A stretch of DNA of 64,000 nucleotides, taken from Notolepis coatsorum (Eukaryota > Chordata > Actinopteri > Aulopiformes > Paralepididae). Positions 1-10,574 of this stretch are shown here, piece after piece. The translations under genes and the position numbers were made by a program. Location: positions 111,084,643 to 111,148,642 of the forward strand of contig OZ020594.1 of NCBI GenBank assembly GCA_963971535.1, given 5' to 3'. Position 1 is the stretch's first letter, and every line of letters starts with the position of its first letter. Under the pieces are notes generated by a model. It was given only the letters and a program-made list of their open reading frames with translations, did not search any database and had not been told where the DNA came from.

Positions 1-244
1 GGCCCAGACAACAAGCCATATAGTTTCAAATGGAGTGCAATAGTGGCCGCAATGCGTTAGGCGGCGGTATCGGACCGTTGCGGTCTCAGACAGAGTGCCA
101 CACATGTCCACAGCACAGCAGGATTAATTATGAATGGAAATAGCGAATAAAAGAAATAACGATCATAATAACGAGTATACTCGTTGTTGGCGTCCAACGA
201 TTGGCGGGCTATAACAAGTATACTCGTCATTGGCAATTAATGTG
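1..244. mobile_element. Right end of a TTAA-type MITE, cut by window start
   Basis: A TTAA lies at 245-248. Reading leftward from it, the complement starts CACATTAATTGCCAATGACG, which resembles the start of the TTAA element at 960 (CACTTTCAATGCCAACGACG). The motif ACGAG next to TATACTCGT recurs as subterminal inverted repeats around 166-225. I infer the right end of a related non-autonomous element whose left end is outside the window. No coding region is seen. Confidence 0.4.
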
Positions 245-629
245 TTAAGGCCGAGCGGTCCGACAATAATTTCACGGCATAAATAGATCAATGCAGTCCG
301 TATTAATTAATGTAGCGTTTTCCCCCCCAAATGTATCCAATAAAATAAAATTCATTGTTTTGTATTTTTAATCAAGTACTTTGGTACACCACTTTCTGCC
401 CTTCCAACGAACAAGATATTTTTGGCTGGACTTATTAATACACTATTGACAGAAAATATTAGCCAAATTAGAAAAGGGAATAACCTTTACCACTATCGCA
501 AATAATCTGTCTGTTCATGCGCACGTTCTCCTTGCCTTTCTAGTCCGAAGTGCATCATAGTTGTAGACGTTTGGTAATGAATGTATGAACGAGGTCCTAC
601 TGCTAATTAACTAATTATGACTTATGTAC

Positions 630-863
630 TTACTGATTCGATACCTTCTTTGGGGTCCCGAAGACTTGGTACAGGCTAGCTCCCTTCTTTAGCAACAGCC
701 AGGAAATCACCCCAGCATTATAAAGTCCTTGATTCTCAATGCAGTCTTTGCAAAAATCCAAAAAACGAACTTGGCCCATTGCTTCCGGAGCACGATTAGG
801 AAACGAGTGCACGGACGTATTCGCTGGTTGGCAGCCAGGAACAGCACATGTCCTGCTCATCAT
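630..863 (-). CDS. THAP-type zinc finger fragment
   Basis: A 77-residue reading frame begins MMSRTCAVPGCQPANTSVHS and continues with FPNR and VRFLDFCKD. The early C-x4-C pair, the following H-x-FP and the aromatic-rich LDFC segment match the start of THAP DNA-binding fingers, which are used by P-element and Kolobok transposases and by THAP host proteins. The later C-x2-H pair is not obvious, and the frame ends without a catalytic domain. It lies inside the TTAA-bounded element, which fits a transposase N-terminal exon. It could be a chance or decayed match. Confidence 0.42.
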   Translation of the reverse strand: MMSRTCAVPGCQPANTSVHSFPNRAPEAMGQVRFLDFCKDCIENQGLYNAGVISWLLLKKGASLYQVFGTPKKVSNQ

Positions 864-1025
864 TTTAACGTTATGCTAACTTACTCGAATCACTGTTCAG
901 TTGATTGTGGGCGGTGGCTACAACTACAGTAGCGGCTCAGTATGCAGATATTAGCTTAACACTTTCAATGCCAACGACGAGATAACTCGTTTGTTCATGC
1001 AGACCGTTCATTGCCAACGACGAGA

Positions 1026-1263
1026 GATCTATTTTTTTTTTTTACTTTGACCAGTCAGCTGGTTCTTTTCGTGTTTATCGCTTTTTCTGGTCAAGTATGA
1101 CCGACAGAAACAGGTTGAATGGGGTATAGATGGGGGGAAAGACACTGAGAAAATACGGCGAGTCCGGGAGTCGAACTCGTGTACCCCAGATCCGTGCCGC
1201 GCACGGTTGTCCCCGACGCCGAAATAGCGTTCGAGGTACGTGGTGAGCTACTGGAGCTCCCCT
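1026..1263 (-). mobile_element. tRNA-derived SINE
   Basis: On the minus strand a tRNA-like head carries an A-box-like AGTAGCTCACC and a B-box GAGTTCGACTCC. The body contains CAACCTGTTTCTGTCGG and ends in a poly(A) stretch (poly-T at about 1030-1043 on the plus strand). The sequence GATCTATTTTTTTT occurs at both ends (from 1026 and from 1264), an apparent target-site duplication. The mobilising LINE is not identifiable from the body. Confidence 0.75.
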
Positions 1264-2512
1264 GATCTATTTTTTTTTATTAGCGATTTGAATTGAATTT
1301 ATATTTCATCAATCTAGCCTCACGTTAGTGCTGCAAACTCTCTCTGAGCTCCATTGGGAAAATACCGCCCCCTATTGTCTCTCCCTGTGGTACTGCACCC
1401 CTTTGGAATGGATTGAATGAAACACATGGGGGGAAAGAAATCCTGCTTCCTCATTTTACTTCTCAGACAAGTCACCCGAGACAATTGGATTCATTGCCGA
1501 GCCCCAGAACAGCATGGAATACATATTTCCAGTACCCAGCGTTGGATCAATAAACACGATCGATATTTGGAATGGCGATCAGGAATTGGAATAATCTTTT
1601 TGGAGAACATCTGATCTGAGGTAAGGAATCTATTTTACCAGTCTTAGGATAATCAGAGCTTTTTTCACAGAGATATCAACGTGTGCCCTATGTGTGTGCT
1701 AATCAGGAAATGAGAGAATCGATTTTTCAGCCCGCTTCTGTAGCGTGCATAAGTACACATATACTATCGATTAGGGCTGACCTTCGAAGCTTTTTTGGGC
1801 AATCGAAGCTTCGGGGCCGAGCTTCGATTTTAATTCGAAGCTTCGAAAAATAATTTTTTTTTTTTTTTATGTTGTGGGACTTGTACAGCACTTTCATAAA
1901 CTTTGTTGTTTTTAAATGTGCTCTATAAATAAAGTGGGTTGGATTAATTAATTAAGTAGCCCCTTTCGTGACTGAGCCAACAAGGTTTCACTCGGCTGTG
2001 TGATTTAATTCAAGGTGGATCCCTGTTGTCGTTTGAACAACTTCAGATTTCATGGGAACTACCAATCCCCCAAATCAAGAATGTTTAAGATGAATGAAGT
2101 AAGATTTTGATTATTTGAAATATGGCCTGTGTAGACTAAACTATGCACAGAATTATGTCAGTCTACAAGGTCCGGATTCTACATGGTCCGGCAATGTAGA
2201 CCTTGTAGACTCCACTACAGACCAATTATCAGTGAATGTTCATGCATTTTTAAGAAGGGCAACTTCCACAAAAAAACAAAGAACTCACCAAAACATCTCA
2301 GTAGCACCTTATCTAAATTTGATTTCCTATTTTGTTTATTCATCCCAGTATCTTTCTTTCTTATGTGTGGAATTCTACAAGGCATGTAGGTGTATATGTA
2401 TTTGAGGATGCTATCCTTCAAACAGGCAATAGTGATGATATAATTTGGGCAGTGCTGAGCTGGGTTACTTTCCTCCAGTGTATTTGTCCCCCGGCCCCAC
2501 CCAATGGCCCCA

Positions 2513-2518
<6 letters not shown>

Positions 2519-2554
<36 letters not shown>
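2519..2554. repeat. (CA)n microsatellite
   Basis: An alternating CG/CA run continues as about 16 CA units directly before the L2 fragment end at 2555. Confidence 0.95.
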
Positions 2555-2555
<1 letters not shown>

Positions 2556-2835
2556 TTACATTTAGTCATTTAGCTGACGCTTTTATCCAAAGCGACTTAC
2601 AAGTTCTGTACGACAAGACAGCAAGAAGGGTACAACTCTATCAGCTGAGTAACAATGTTTATCAAAGTGTTGCGTGTTACAGTGTAGGTTAGTTTATTAG
2701 GAAAAGTGCATGACAGTAAGGTTAGTCACGGTTAGATATTTTTTTTAATCATTTCAGATAATGGTTGAAGAAGTGAGTCTTTAGTCGACGGCGAAAGATT
2801 GGACGGGATTCGGCTGTCCTAACTGGGATGGGTAG

Positions 2836-2838
<3 letters not shown>
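2555..2838 (-). mobile_element. L2 LINE 3-prime fragment
   Basis: This matches the 3-prime end of the larger L2 copy at 6836-8690 (shared TTTAGTCATTTAGCTGACGC and GTCTTTAGTCGACGGCGAAA), with the same ATTTACA terminal motif. It is a severely 5-prime-truncated copy that ends in a CA array. It holds the last residues of the RT open reading frame and the 3-prime UTR. Confidence 0.85.
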
Positions 2839-2913
<75 letters not shown>

Positions 2914-2914
2914 A
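2838..2914. repeat. (CA)n microsatellite
   Basis: About 38 CA units, slightly interrupted near 2901, inside the hAT element. Confidence 0.97.
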
Positions 2915-3564
2915 ATCGAAGTAAAAAAAAATATTAAAAATTTTCTTTTGAAACAATTTTTTTTTTTTTACTTTTTTTTAATGATCGAAGCTTGTGCCAT
3001 CGAACGAAGCTTAGAAGTATTTAAGACAGCCCTACTATCGATAATCTAGCGTTTATTTAAAAACGATTAATAAATAGGCAGAAAAATTACGTTTTTTGTG
3101 TATTCCAGAATATTCCAGTAAAGGGCGTTTATCACAGAATCTTTATATTTTCCTGAAACTTTAAAAAAAACTAGCGTTTTTCAAAATGGTATAAAACGGA
3201 AATGAACCGATTAAAAAACAATCCGTTTCGACAATGTTGACTGCAAACAAGTCATTGATAAGCGACGGCTAGATTAGACACATAATTTAAGATGTAGTTT
3301 ATGCGTTCGCAAATATGAGAGCGCTATCATTGAAGTGGGTGGTGGCACGGAAGCACTAAATCGTGTGCCCCCTGCTGGCATTGAAAGTGTTAACAGTGAT
3401 TGGTCAGCGCCTCTTACACGTCACAGATCCAGTCAAATCTGAATGGCTTATTTCAGTAGGGAGAGCTGAACAGCAGAAACTGCACTTGGTACAGATTTAA
3501 CATTTTCTCACTGTTGGTACAATTCCACATTGCTTGAAAACGAAAAAGGCCATTTTTACAACAG

Positions 3565-3745
3565 GGGACTTTTTTTTTTTATATATATATAATTTCTTTA
3601 GCATTTTATTGCTTGCAGAGAGGAAGGATGGGAGAAGATATAGGGGGAGGACATGCTGTAAAGGTCACCGGGTCCGGGAGTCGAACCCGGGACGGCCGCA
3701 TTGCACTGCAGCGCAGTTACGTAGTGCGCCACCCTGGTGCCCACA
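3565..3745 (-). mobile_element. tRNA-derived SINE
   Basis: The minus strand begins GGGCACCAGGGTGGCGCACT and carries a clear B-box GGGTTCGACTCCCGG about 45 bases further on. A short body follows (CTCCCATCCTTCCTCTCTGC), then an A/T-rich tail. Flanking ACAACAGGGGACTTT and ACAATAGGAGACCTTT look like a diverged target-site duplication. This SINE differs from the one at 1026-1263. Confidence 0.8.
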
Positions 3746-4199
3746 ATAGGAGACCTTTAAGAATTTCATAAAACTACACTACCCAGCTCACGCCTGCCCC
3801 TGTCAAACTTTGAGCCTTCCGACGTGAAATTATTTTTTTCCGTCATTATGTCTCACGAGTCGAACAAACCTGAATGTTATTGCCAGAACGTAGTTAGTTT
3901 CTAGAAAAAAACGTGTCTCAATCTCATTAAAGATGGAGCGATTTACATTACAAAAAAGTAACTGTACTTACAGCAGATTTCATTCACGGTATTTGCTGCC
4001 CAATGTTAGCATGGTGTTATTCACCGTCAAAGATGGAAATAAACAAAAAGAAAATGTATATTCTCCTTTGGTTCATTACAATTTACTCAAGCCTAGTAAC
4101 AGACACAATATTTCTGACACTGGGAATACGTTCCCTGAGGTCCCTAGATACCAAGAACATGCAAATGGACTTGTAGAAGTGGAGCAATCTTCCATTTAC
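3746..4199. other. Unassigned interior of the TTAA composite
   Basis: Between the SINE and the next TTAA element I see no convincing coding region. A frame from 3933 begins MERFTLQKSNC but resembles no family I know and runs into the adjacent element. Confidence 0.3.
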
Positions 4200-4203
4200 T
4201 TAA

Positions 4204-5168
4204 CACTTTGGTTGCCTTGGGTTAAATTCATGATATACCATAGGTTGCCGGCTCTATTTGTCTATGGAGAAGTACCCCTTCTTTGCATGGCTATAACTTT
4301 TTAAATTCTATTGCTACATTGCCATTATTAGGGCCCATTCAAAGTCCTATATGTATTGTTCATTGTGTAGCAACGTTAAACTTTTTCATTCACATATTCA
4401 TAGTAAAGTATGGTCTAATGTATAAGTATGTTTTCATCTCTTTCTGCAGCTTTCTCCAGAACGTGATCTATAGCCCCAAATGCATTATATTGATGATGCA
4501 ATACAGTTTTATGGCAATCAGCGCGATATAAAAAATTCCAACTAGACGTACTTCTAGAAGTTACTACACGTCATCTGATGTTGACCGGATGGGCTAGGGG
4601 GCGTTTATAATTCCGTGGGCAGCGTTATACCAATCATCTAATGTGGGTCAAATGTTGATAATAGCAGTTAGTATCGAAGACGGTACCGTTACACGCTAAA
4701 ACTCACCCCAGTCTCCGCGCGCCGTTGGGCGATCATCGTAGAGTAGAAATCTTATCATTATGGGATGTAGATTTACCCGGTCCATCTCCAGCTTGTATAA
4801 TGGTATATACGTCCAAATCATGTTGTTTATCGAGTTATTGGCAATCGATCACTGTGTATTGTGACGAGCTAGAATGCCGGGACCTATAGCGAGTGCCCGG
4901 AAGTAATACGGACGTCCAGCACAACCTCTATGCCACTTCCTGTTTAAGCGATTGCGCCGATCGGCCACCAGATGGCGCTCCTGAACCGCCAGAGAGCTCA
5001 GTGGGTCCTCCTGGTGGATCTCAGGCCAGCGGAGGGGACATATGAATCCGATCGCAGATTTTTGAAATATTGATATAAGGACGCTGTACAGCGTCCTCCG
5101 GCAACTTGAGCATGGCAACTTGAGCATGGAGCAATGACGTCTAAACACGTTTCATGGCAGCCAAAGTG
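4204..5168. mobile_element. TTAA-flanked MITE
   Basis: The element is flanked by TTAA at 4200-4203 and 5169-5172. The terminal inverted repeats read CACTTTGGTTGCC and CACTTTGGCTGCC. It is 965 bp long with no recognisable transposase. The TIR resembles that of the 960-3389 element, suggesting a related family. Confidence 0.7.
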
Positions 5169-5394
5169 TTAAGTACTTTTAGGTGAATTTTCGGAAAATA
5201 TAGCTAGGGCTTAAGAGGTTAAAATCATTGGTAAACAAACAGTGCTGAAAATATACACTTTGACTGCTGTTTTGATAGGGTTAGCGTCTTTACTCTTGGC
5301 TACATTTGAAAAAGAAATGCAACATTAATTAATACGGACTGTATTGATCGATTTATGACGTGAAATTAATCTCTGCCCAGTACTGGGCCTGTCA

Positions 5395-5660
5395 GGCTTT
5401 TAAAGTCAACACTTATATAAAGTCATAATGTTTAGAGATTAAAGTCAATATTCATAAAGTCAGACTAAAGTCATAATGTTTAGAGATTAAAGTCAACATT
5501 TATAAAATCAGACTAAAGTCATAATGTTTACAGATTAAAGTCAACATTTATAAAGTCATGTTTACAGATTAAAGTAAACATTTATAAAGTCATAATGTTT
5601 AGATTAAAGTCAACATTTATAAAGTGATAATGTTTACAGATTAAAGTCAACATTTCCATA
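5395..5660. repeat. Minisatellite of AAAGTCAACATTTATAAAGT units
   Basis: About six imperfect copies of a 35-50-bp unit combine AAAGTCAACATTTATAAAGT with CATAATGTTTAGAGATT. Units differ by small deletions. It directly follows the right end of the TTAA composite. Confidence 0.85.
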
Positions 5661-6458
5661 CTTGTTTCTATGCAGTCCAAACAGCTCTTCTCCTGGTCCA
5701 GCTGTGACGGTTTCATGCAGTCCACCAAACAGACTCTCAAACCAAGGTGTGAGAGGCTAGGAGGGGTGGTCATATTCAGACCAATCTTGGGGGAAAGTAA
5801 GGAAAGAAATATCAGTACATTTTACATTCATCCTAACAAACAAAGGTCTAACTTTTCAGTTGAAATTCATCAGGAACACAGAAAGCCAAGCAAGAACCAC
5901 CAGTCCTAACCAGCTATACAGGTAGTGCTCTTTTCCAAGGCCAACAAATTGGAGGCTAACAGGAGAACTGAAAAACACATGGGTGTATATATAGACAGAT
6001 GCACTGCTATAGTTGTGATCTATGAATATAAGCCTATGATATTGCATTTAATTTGATGCAAAACATCCGATAGGCTATTGATGCAGGCAGCTGTTGTTTC
6101 TGGCCAATCAGATGTTTTTGTCTTCCAAGTGGTATTTCCAGGGTCGCATTGGAAAAACTAAGACCACGTCCTCATCAGAAAGTACACTAAATTAAATGAA
6201 AATACAACTAAAAAGGCAATATTAATAAAATAAAGATTTCAAAAAAATATATACAAATATCGTGGACATCTACAGAAGATTGAAAAATAATTGTTTGGTG
6301 CGACGACCCTCCCCCACAGTTGTTTGCTTGCTCTGCTCGGTCACCGTTTCACAGGATTGGTGGGGGGAGCTGGCAGGGCAGAGCTGGGGGAGGGTCATTA
6401 GGCTAATTGGGGCACACCTGGGTCGGTGGAGGAGGGTCATCAGGCTAATTGGGGCACA
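5661..6458. other. Unassigned spacer
   Basis: No gene or known element is recognised. Bases about 6393-6460 contain two tandem copies of a block including AGGCTAATTGGGGCACACC, ending where the Rex1-like LINE fragment begins. Confidence 0.3.
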
Positions 6459-6835
6459 CCCGAACTGCTGCGGTCAGGCAAGCGATACCGGAGTCTCATG
6501 GCAAGCACAGAGAGACTCAGGCTATGTCCACACGATCACGGGTATTAATGACACCGAACTTTTGCAAAAAATAAACATCTGTCCACACAGGTGAATAACC
6601 GCGTATAATCGCGTACTCACGGCGGCTGGAAAACCAGCAACCGATACATGTAGTACAATGCCAAAGCAGTAGGCGGCGATGTTGTTCAGACATGAAGGCC
6701 ATTTCAATCAATCAGAAAAGGTTGAACGCTCACTACACTTCCTGCAAAACAAAGCCGCCATCTTTAAATTGCGTTAGCCATTTAGCCAACGGAACATATA
6801 TTTTTCAGCAAAGAAACTGCAATAAAAGTGCAATA

Positions 6836-7022
6836 CATTTACATTTACATTTAGTCATTTAGCTGACGCTTTTATCCAAAGCGACTTACAAGTTCTGTAC
6901 GACAAGCCATCAGGAAGGGCACAACTCTATCAGCTGAGTAACAATGTTCATCAAAGTGTTGAGTGCTACAGTGTAGGTTAGTTTATTAGGACAAGTGCAT
7001 GACAGTACGGTTAGTTAGGGTT

Positions 7023-7058
<36 letters not shown>

Positions 7059-8690
7059 CAGATAATGGTTGAAGAAGTGCGTCTTTAGTCGACGGCGAAA
7101 GATTGGACGTGATTCGGCTGTCCTAACTGGGGTGGGTAGTTCATTCCACCATTGTGGGGCAAGGACTGAGAATAGGTGACTTCTCTTTGATGACCCTCCC
7201 GGAGCTTGGATAGGAGTAGGTCTGAGGCGGCCAGAAGATGCAGAGCGTAGGGGTCTTGAGGGTGTGTAGTTAGAGACCATTGACCGGAGGTAGGCGGGAG
7301 CGGTTCCCTTTGCCGCACGGTATGCTAGGTCGAGGGCCTTGAAGCGGATTCGTGCAGCAATGGGGAGCCAGTGCAGGTCCCTAAGAAGTGGGGTGACTTC
7401 GGTAGGTTTGAGATCAGGCGGGCCGCTGCGTTCTGAATGAGTTGAAGAGGCTTAGTGGCAGTGGCCGGGAGGCCAGCGAGCAGTGCATTGCAGTAGTCGA
7501 GGCGGGAGATGACTGTTGATTGGACGAGGAGTTGGGTGGCTTCTTTTGTCAGGAAGGGGCGGATCCTTCTGACGTTGCTCAGGAGGAATCGGCAGGTTCT
7601 GGTCGTCGCTGCGATGTGAGCAGAGAAGTTCAACTGGTCGTCGAGGACAACACCAAGGTTCTTGGCGGTCGGGGACGCAGTCACAGCTGCATTCTCGACT
7701 GTGATTGAAAGGTCGGTTAGGGGGGAGGATTTGGCCGGCAGGTGGAGCAAATCTGTTTTGCTTAGGTTCAGTTTGAGGTGGTTGGACGTCATCCAGGCGG
7801 AGATGTCGGACAGACAGGTTGAGATCCGCTCAGAGACGTGGATATCTGAAGGAGGGAAGGAGAGGAAGAGTTGAGTATCGTCGGCATAACAATGGTAGGA
7901 GAAGCCATGAGACGTGATAATGTTACCCAGTGATTTAGTGTAGAGGGAGAAGAGAAGGGGTCCTAAAACCGAGCCCTGGGGAACACCCGTCCGCAGGGGG
8001 CGGGTGGCCGACAGGGTCCCTCTCCATGACACTTGGTAGGAGCGGTCATTGAGGTATGATGACAGCCATGTCAGCGCAGAGCCAGCCACTCCCATTCCTG
8101 CGAGGGCCGCAAGGAGGATCTGGTGGTTGACTGTGTCGAAGGCTGCAGATAGATCTAGGAGAATCAGGACAGAGGAGAGGCCTTTCGCTTTTGCTAAGTG
8201 AAGTGCCTCTGTGACCGCAATGAGGGCTGTCTCTGTGGAGTGACCAGTCCTGAAGCCTGACTGATTAGGGTCTAGGAGGTCATTCTGTAAGAGATAAGCA
8301 GTAAGTTGGTTGGATACAGCACGTTCAAGTGTTTTAGAAAGGAAGGAGAGAAGAGAGACAGGACGGTAGTTGCCTATGACGGTAGGGTTCAGGGTTGGTT
8401 TTTTTATGAGCGGCGTGACTCTGGCTTGTTTTAGGGAGGTGGGGACCACCCCCGAGTTGAGTGAGGAGTTGATGGTTGCCGTTAGGAATGGGAGGATGTC
8501 TGGTGCTATGGTCTGGAGGAGTGGGAAGGGTAGCTGGTCCAGCTGGCAAGTAGTCGGACGGTTCGACGTTACCAGTGTCAGGGTCTCTGCTTCTGTAATG
8601 GGAGAGAAAGATGACAGAGTGAAGGATGAGGTTCTCGATTCAGCATTTGGAATGGGTGGGGGTTGGGAGAAGGAGCTGCGGATGTTCTCC
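6836..8690 (-). mobile_element. L2 LINE, 5-prime-truncated
   Basis: The minus-strand element runs from RT domain 0 to a 3-prime end with TTTACATTTACATTTACAT repeats at about 6836. Flanking AATAAAAGTGCAATA (6821-6835) and AATAAACAAGCAATA (8691-8705) agree at 12 of 15 positions and are a likely target duplication. A poly-T at 7027-7053 interrupts the 3-prime UTR. It is the longest L2 copy in the window. Confidence 0.88.
7325..8690 (-). CDS. L2 LINE reverse transcriptase, partial
   Basis: This encodes the RNA-directed DNA polymerase of an L2-clade LINE, which reverse-transcribes its own RNA at a nicked target. Visible in order: the pre-RT stretch IRSSFSQPPPIPNAE; NYRPVSLLSFLSKTLERAV; DPNQSGFRTGHSTETAL; the first catalytic aspartate in LLDLSAAFDTVNH; GVPQGSVLGPLLFSLY; the catalytic HCYADDTQLF; and LNLSKTDLLH. 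The C-terminal thumb continues in other frames at 7085-7318 and 7011-7280 (WWNELPTPVR), so the end is frameshifted. The endonuclease half is missing through 5-prime truncation. The open frame continues upstream to 8770, but that part is flanking DNA. Confidence 0.88.
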
Positions 8691-9626
8691 AATAAACAAG
8701 CAATAAACAAACGGATACATTCACTGTGTGTTCTGCCTCTCATTTGTTGATGAAACAAAACTAACAACACAATTGACCAGCGGATAGTTTAGTCGCACAA
8801 AAAAGATCTCTGATGTTGTTAGCTACATGCTAACGTGAATGGAATATGCCAGTATAACAGTATAGCATTGTGGCTAGCAGCTAACGTTAGCTCACGTTAG
8901 CCAGCTGCTCATGCAATCGTTAATGCTAGCAGAATGAATGGATGTAAACTTTATTTAACATATTGCAGAATGGGTACAATACGGCTCAATACAAACAATT
9001 GTTACGGGGATGCAGTCTGGACTGGGTTCCTTATAACAATAACTTGTCTGAGCATCAGGTCAGGAATGCGACAACAGACATCAGTCGATCACAACACTTG
9101 TTTTTGCGACAGTCTGCCGTGAACATGGGAAATAATTGCGACAGCTCTGCTGTAAACACTGGGAATAACCTCGGTTGCTATGCCCACACGCACCCACTGC
9201 AACCGGGATGTGCGCAAAACTTCACCCTGGACTCTGGTTTTCAAAGACCGCGGTTGCAGTGTAGCAAACCCCCGGTTGTGTGTGCCCGAACAGTGCAACT
9301 GCGCACATACAATCATGGTTACATTAAATCCAGCGCTCGTGTGGACGGGGCCTCGGAAGAAGCTTTTATCCTCAGGCCATCAGGATGCTAAATGACAATA
9401 ACACTATGTAACAAACCATCAAATACACTCACAGCACACATCCACACGCACACACTCACTTTAAACAAACAACTCACTGCAGCACCCACTTTAGACACTT
9501 AACACACTTTATATTTATTGGTAAAGAATTTGCACTACAACTAATACCTCATTACACCTTACTGTAAATTGTACCTAAATTGTACCTCATCCCATTTCTG
9601 CATTGTACTGTATATTGTATTGTAAC

Positions 9627-10543
9627 TAGGGATGCCCCGATCACGTTTTTTGCCACAGATACCGATCACAGATCGTCGTGAGCCATATCGCCGATACCGA
9701 TCGTTTGATTTAAAAAAAAAAAAATTTATTTTATATAATTTTTTTTATAAAATATATATATTATATAATTAGACTTGTACTTGTATTATCTGCAAGACAT
9801 CGCCACCACGCAACAAGCTCCACTGTCTGTGTGTACTCTAGTAGCCTCCAGCTACGGCCAGGATTCTCCGGAGCTGCAGCTGGACCTATACTCAAGTAGC
9901 CTTGAGCTACGGCCAGGATTCTCCTGCGCTGCAGCTGGGCCCTATTGGTATAACGTTACTGTGGTCATATCACATTCAACATGCCCTCAGCTCGAATACG
10001 CATCGAATCAGTGTTATAAGACATTGATATCAGGAGCTATCTGTAGCTACTGCTAGCCGGATATATAACGTTAATACAACGCCTCAGTGAATTATTTAGT
10101 TCAATGGGACATTTCGTTTTGAACAGTGAACTAACTTGCGCTAACGTGAGCTAGCTGAGGTATCATACACGTCTCTACTAGACTTGCTTGAGCGTTTGTT
10201 GATGTCAGGAGCTATCGGTAGCTGGCCGGCTAGATACCGTTCGGTTAGACAATGCCTCATCATGTATTAAACTAAAAGTGAATAGTTGACTGGGTCATTT
10301 TGTAACGGTAGCTAAGCTAACGTTAGCTCAGGGAGACGCCGTCCTCCCGTGTCCCGTCTCACTAGACTAGACCCGTGTTTACATGCGTGCGGGAGGGGCT
10401 GGAGGGATGAGCAGACGCCGCACCACCCGGTGTGACAGAACTCAGCGACAGCGAGTGAGATCGGTTTTGACGATCGGCGATCGCATATTTATACTGATTA
10501 TCGGCCGATAACGATCGGTGGCCGATCGATCGGGGCATCCCTA
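9627..10543. mobile_element. hAT MITE, TAGGGATGCCCCGATC type
   Basis: The element starts TAGGGATGCCCCGATC and ends with GATCGGGGCATCCCTA. The perfect 8-bp duplication ATTGTAAC flanks it at 9619-9626 and 10544-10551. Subterminal DNA is dense in CGATAC/GATCGG motifs. The interior (about 9770-10440) is shared with the elements at 28022 and 16759. No transposase is seen. Confidence 0.9.
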
Positions 10544-10574
10544 ATTGTAACTCAGTTACTTTTCTACTCTGCAA

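Larger units (their letters stand above)
1772..3034. mobile_element. hAT element, 8-bp TSD CTATCGAT
   Basis: The element starts TAGGGCTGACC and ends with AGCCCTA. It is flanked by the perfect 8-bp duplication CTATCGAT at 1764-1771 and 3035-3042, as expected for hAT transposons. The subterminal DNA near both ends is rich in TTCGAAGCTT motifs, likely transposase-binding repeats. It contains an L2 3-prime fragment and two CA arrays. No transposase is seen, so it is non-autonomous. Confidence 0.8.
960..3389. mobile_element. TTAA-flanked element with 14-bp TIRs
   Basis: Both ends are flanked by TTAA (956-959 and 3390-3393) and the ends are perfect 14-bp inverted repeats CACTTTCAATGCCA. This is the signature of a piggyBac- or Kolobok-type insertion. 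The interior holds a SINE (1026-1263) and a whole hAT element (1772-3034). No transposase is visible, so it is non-autonomous. Bases 1277-1763 and 3043-3380 are unassigned interior. Confidence 0.65.
268..5372 (-). mobile_element. Composite TTAA element with THAP exon (Kolobok-like)
   Basis: Seen: bases about 268-325 and 5312-5372 are inverted repeats of each other (TTTCACG, then a shared block including CAGTCCGTATTAATTAATGT). The right copy is bounded by TTAA and the left by ATAA. Known: Kolobok transposons make TTAA target duplications and often encode THAP fingers; piggyBac also uses TTAA. Inference: a Kolobok-like element with a THAP exon at 630-863, later hit by two smaller TTAA elements (960-3389, 4204-5168), a hAT element and SINEs. 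No catalytic core was recognised in 3746-4199 or 5173-5311, so it is probably defective or non-autonomous. Confidence 0.42.
6520..9352. mobile_element. PIF/Harbinger-like element
   Basis: The ends are imperfect inverted repeats, GGCTATGTCCACACGATCAC and GGCCCCGTCCACACGAGCGC. The flanks are TCA (6517-6519) and TCG (9353-9355). The uninterrupted LINE at about 12885 reads CTCAGAAGAAG at this point, which confirms a 3-bp duplication. Three-base duplications and GG-starting TIRs fit PIF/Harbinger. No transposase or Myb-like gene is visible; the bulk is an inserted L2 LINE (6836-8690). Unassigned interior lies at 6550-6820 and 8706-9310. Confidence 0.7.
6459..10574 (+). mobile_element. Rex1-like LINE 3-prime end, split by two insertions
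   Basis: Three pieces (6459-6519, 9356-9626, 10544-10574) match, in order, the 3-prime end of the LINE at 12067-13345. Shared blocks include the last RT residues (LLRSGKRYRSL), then CACTTTATATTTATTG and AAATTGTACCTCATCCC. The first gap is a Harbinger-like element (6520-9352) and the second a hAT MITE (9627-10543). The copy is 5-prime-truncated near residue LLRSG of RT. Clade assignment rests on the family's YSSAFNT-type RT and is tentative. Confidence 0.75.

Noticed and set aside
5395-5660. Possible CRISPR-like array (repeated short units)
   Set aside because: Units are contiguous, imperfect and without unique spacers, and the genome is a vertebrate; it is an ordinary minisatellite.
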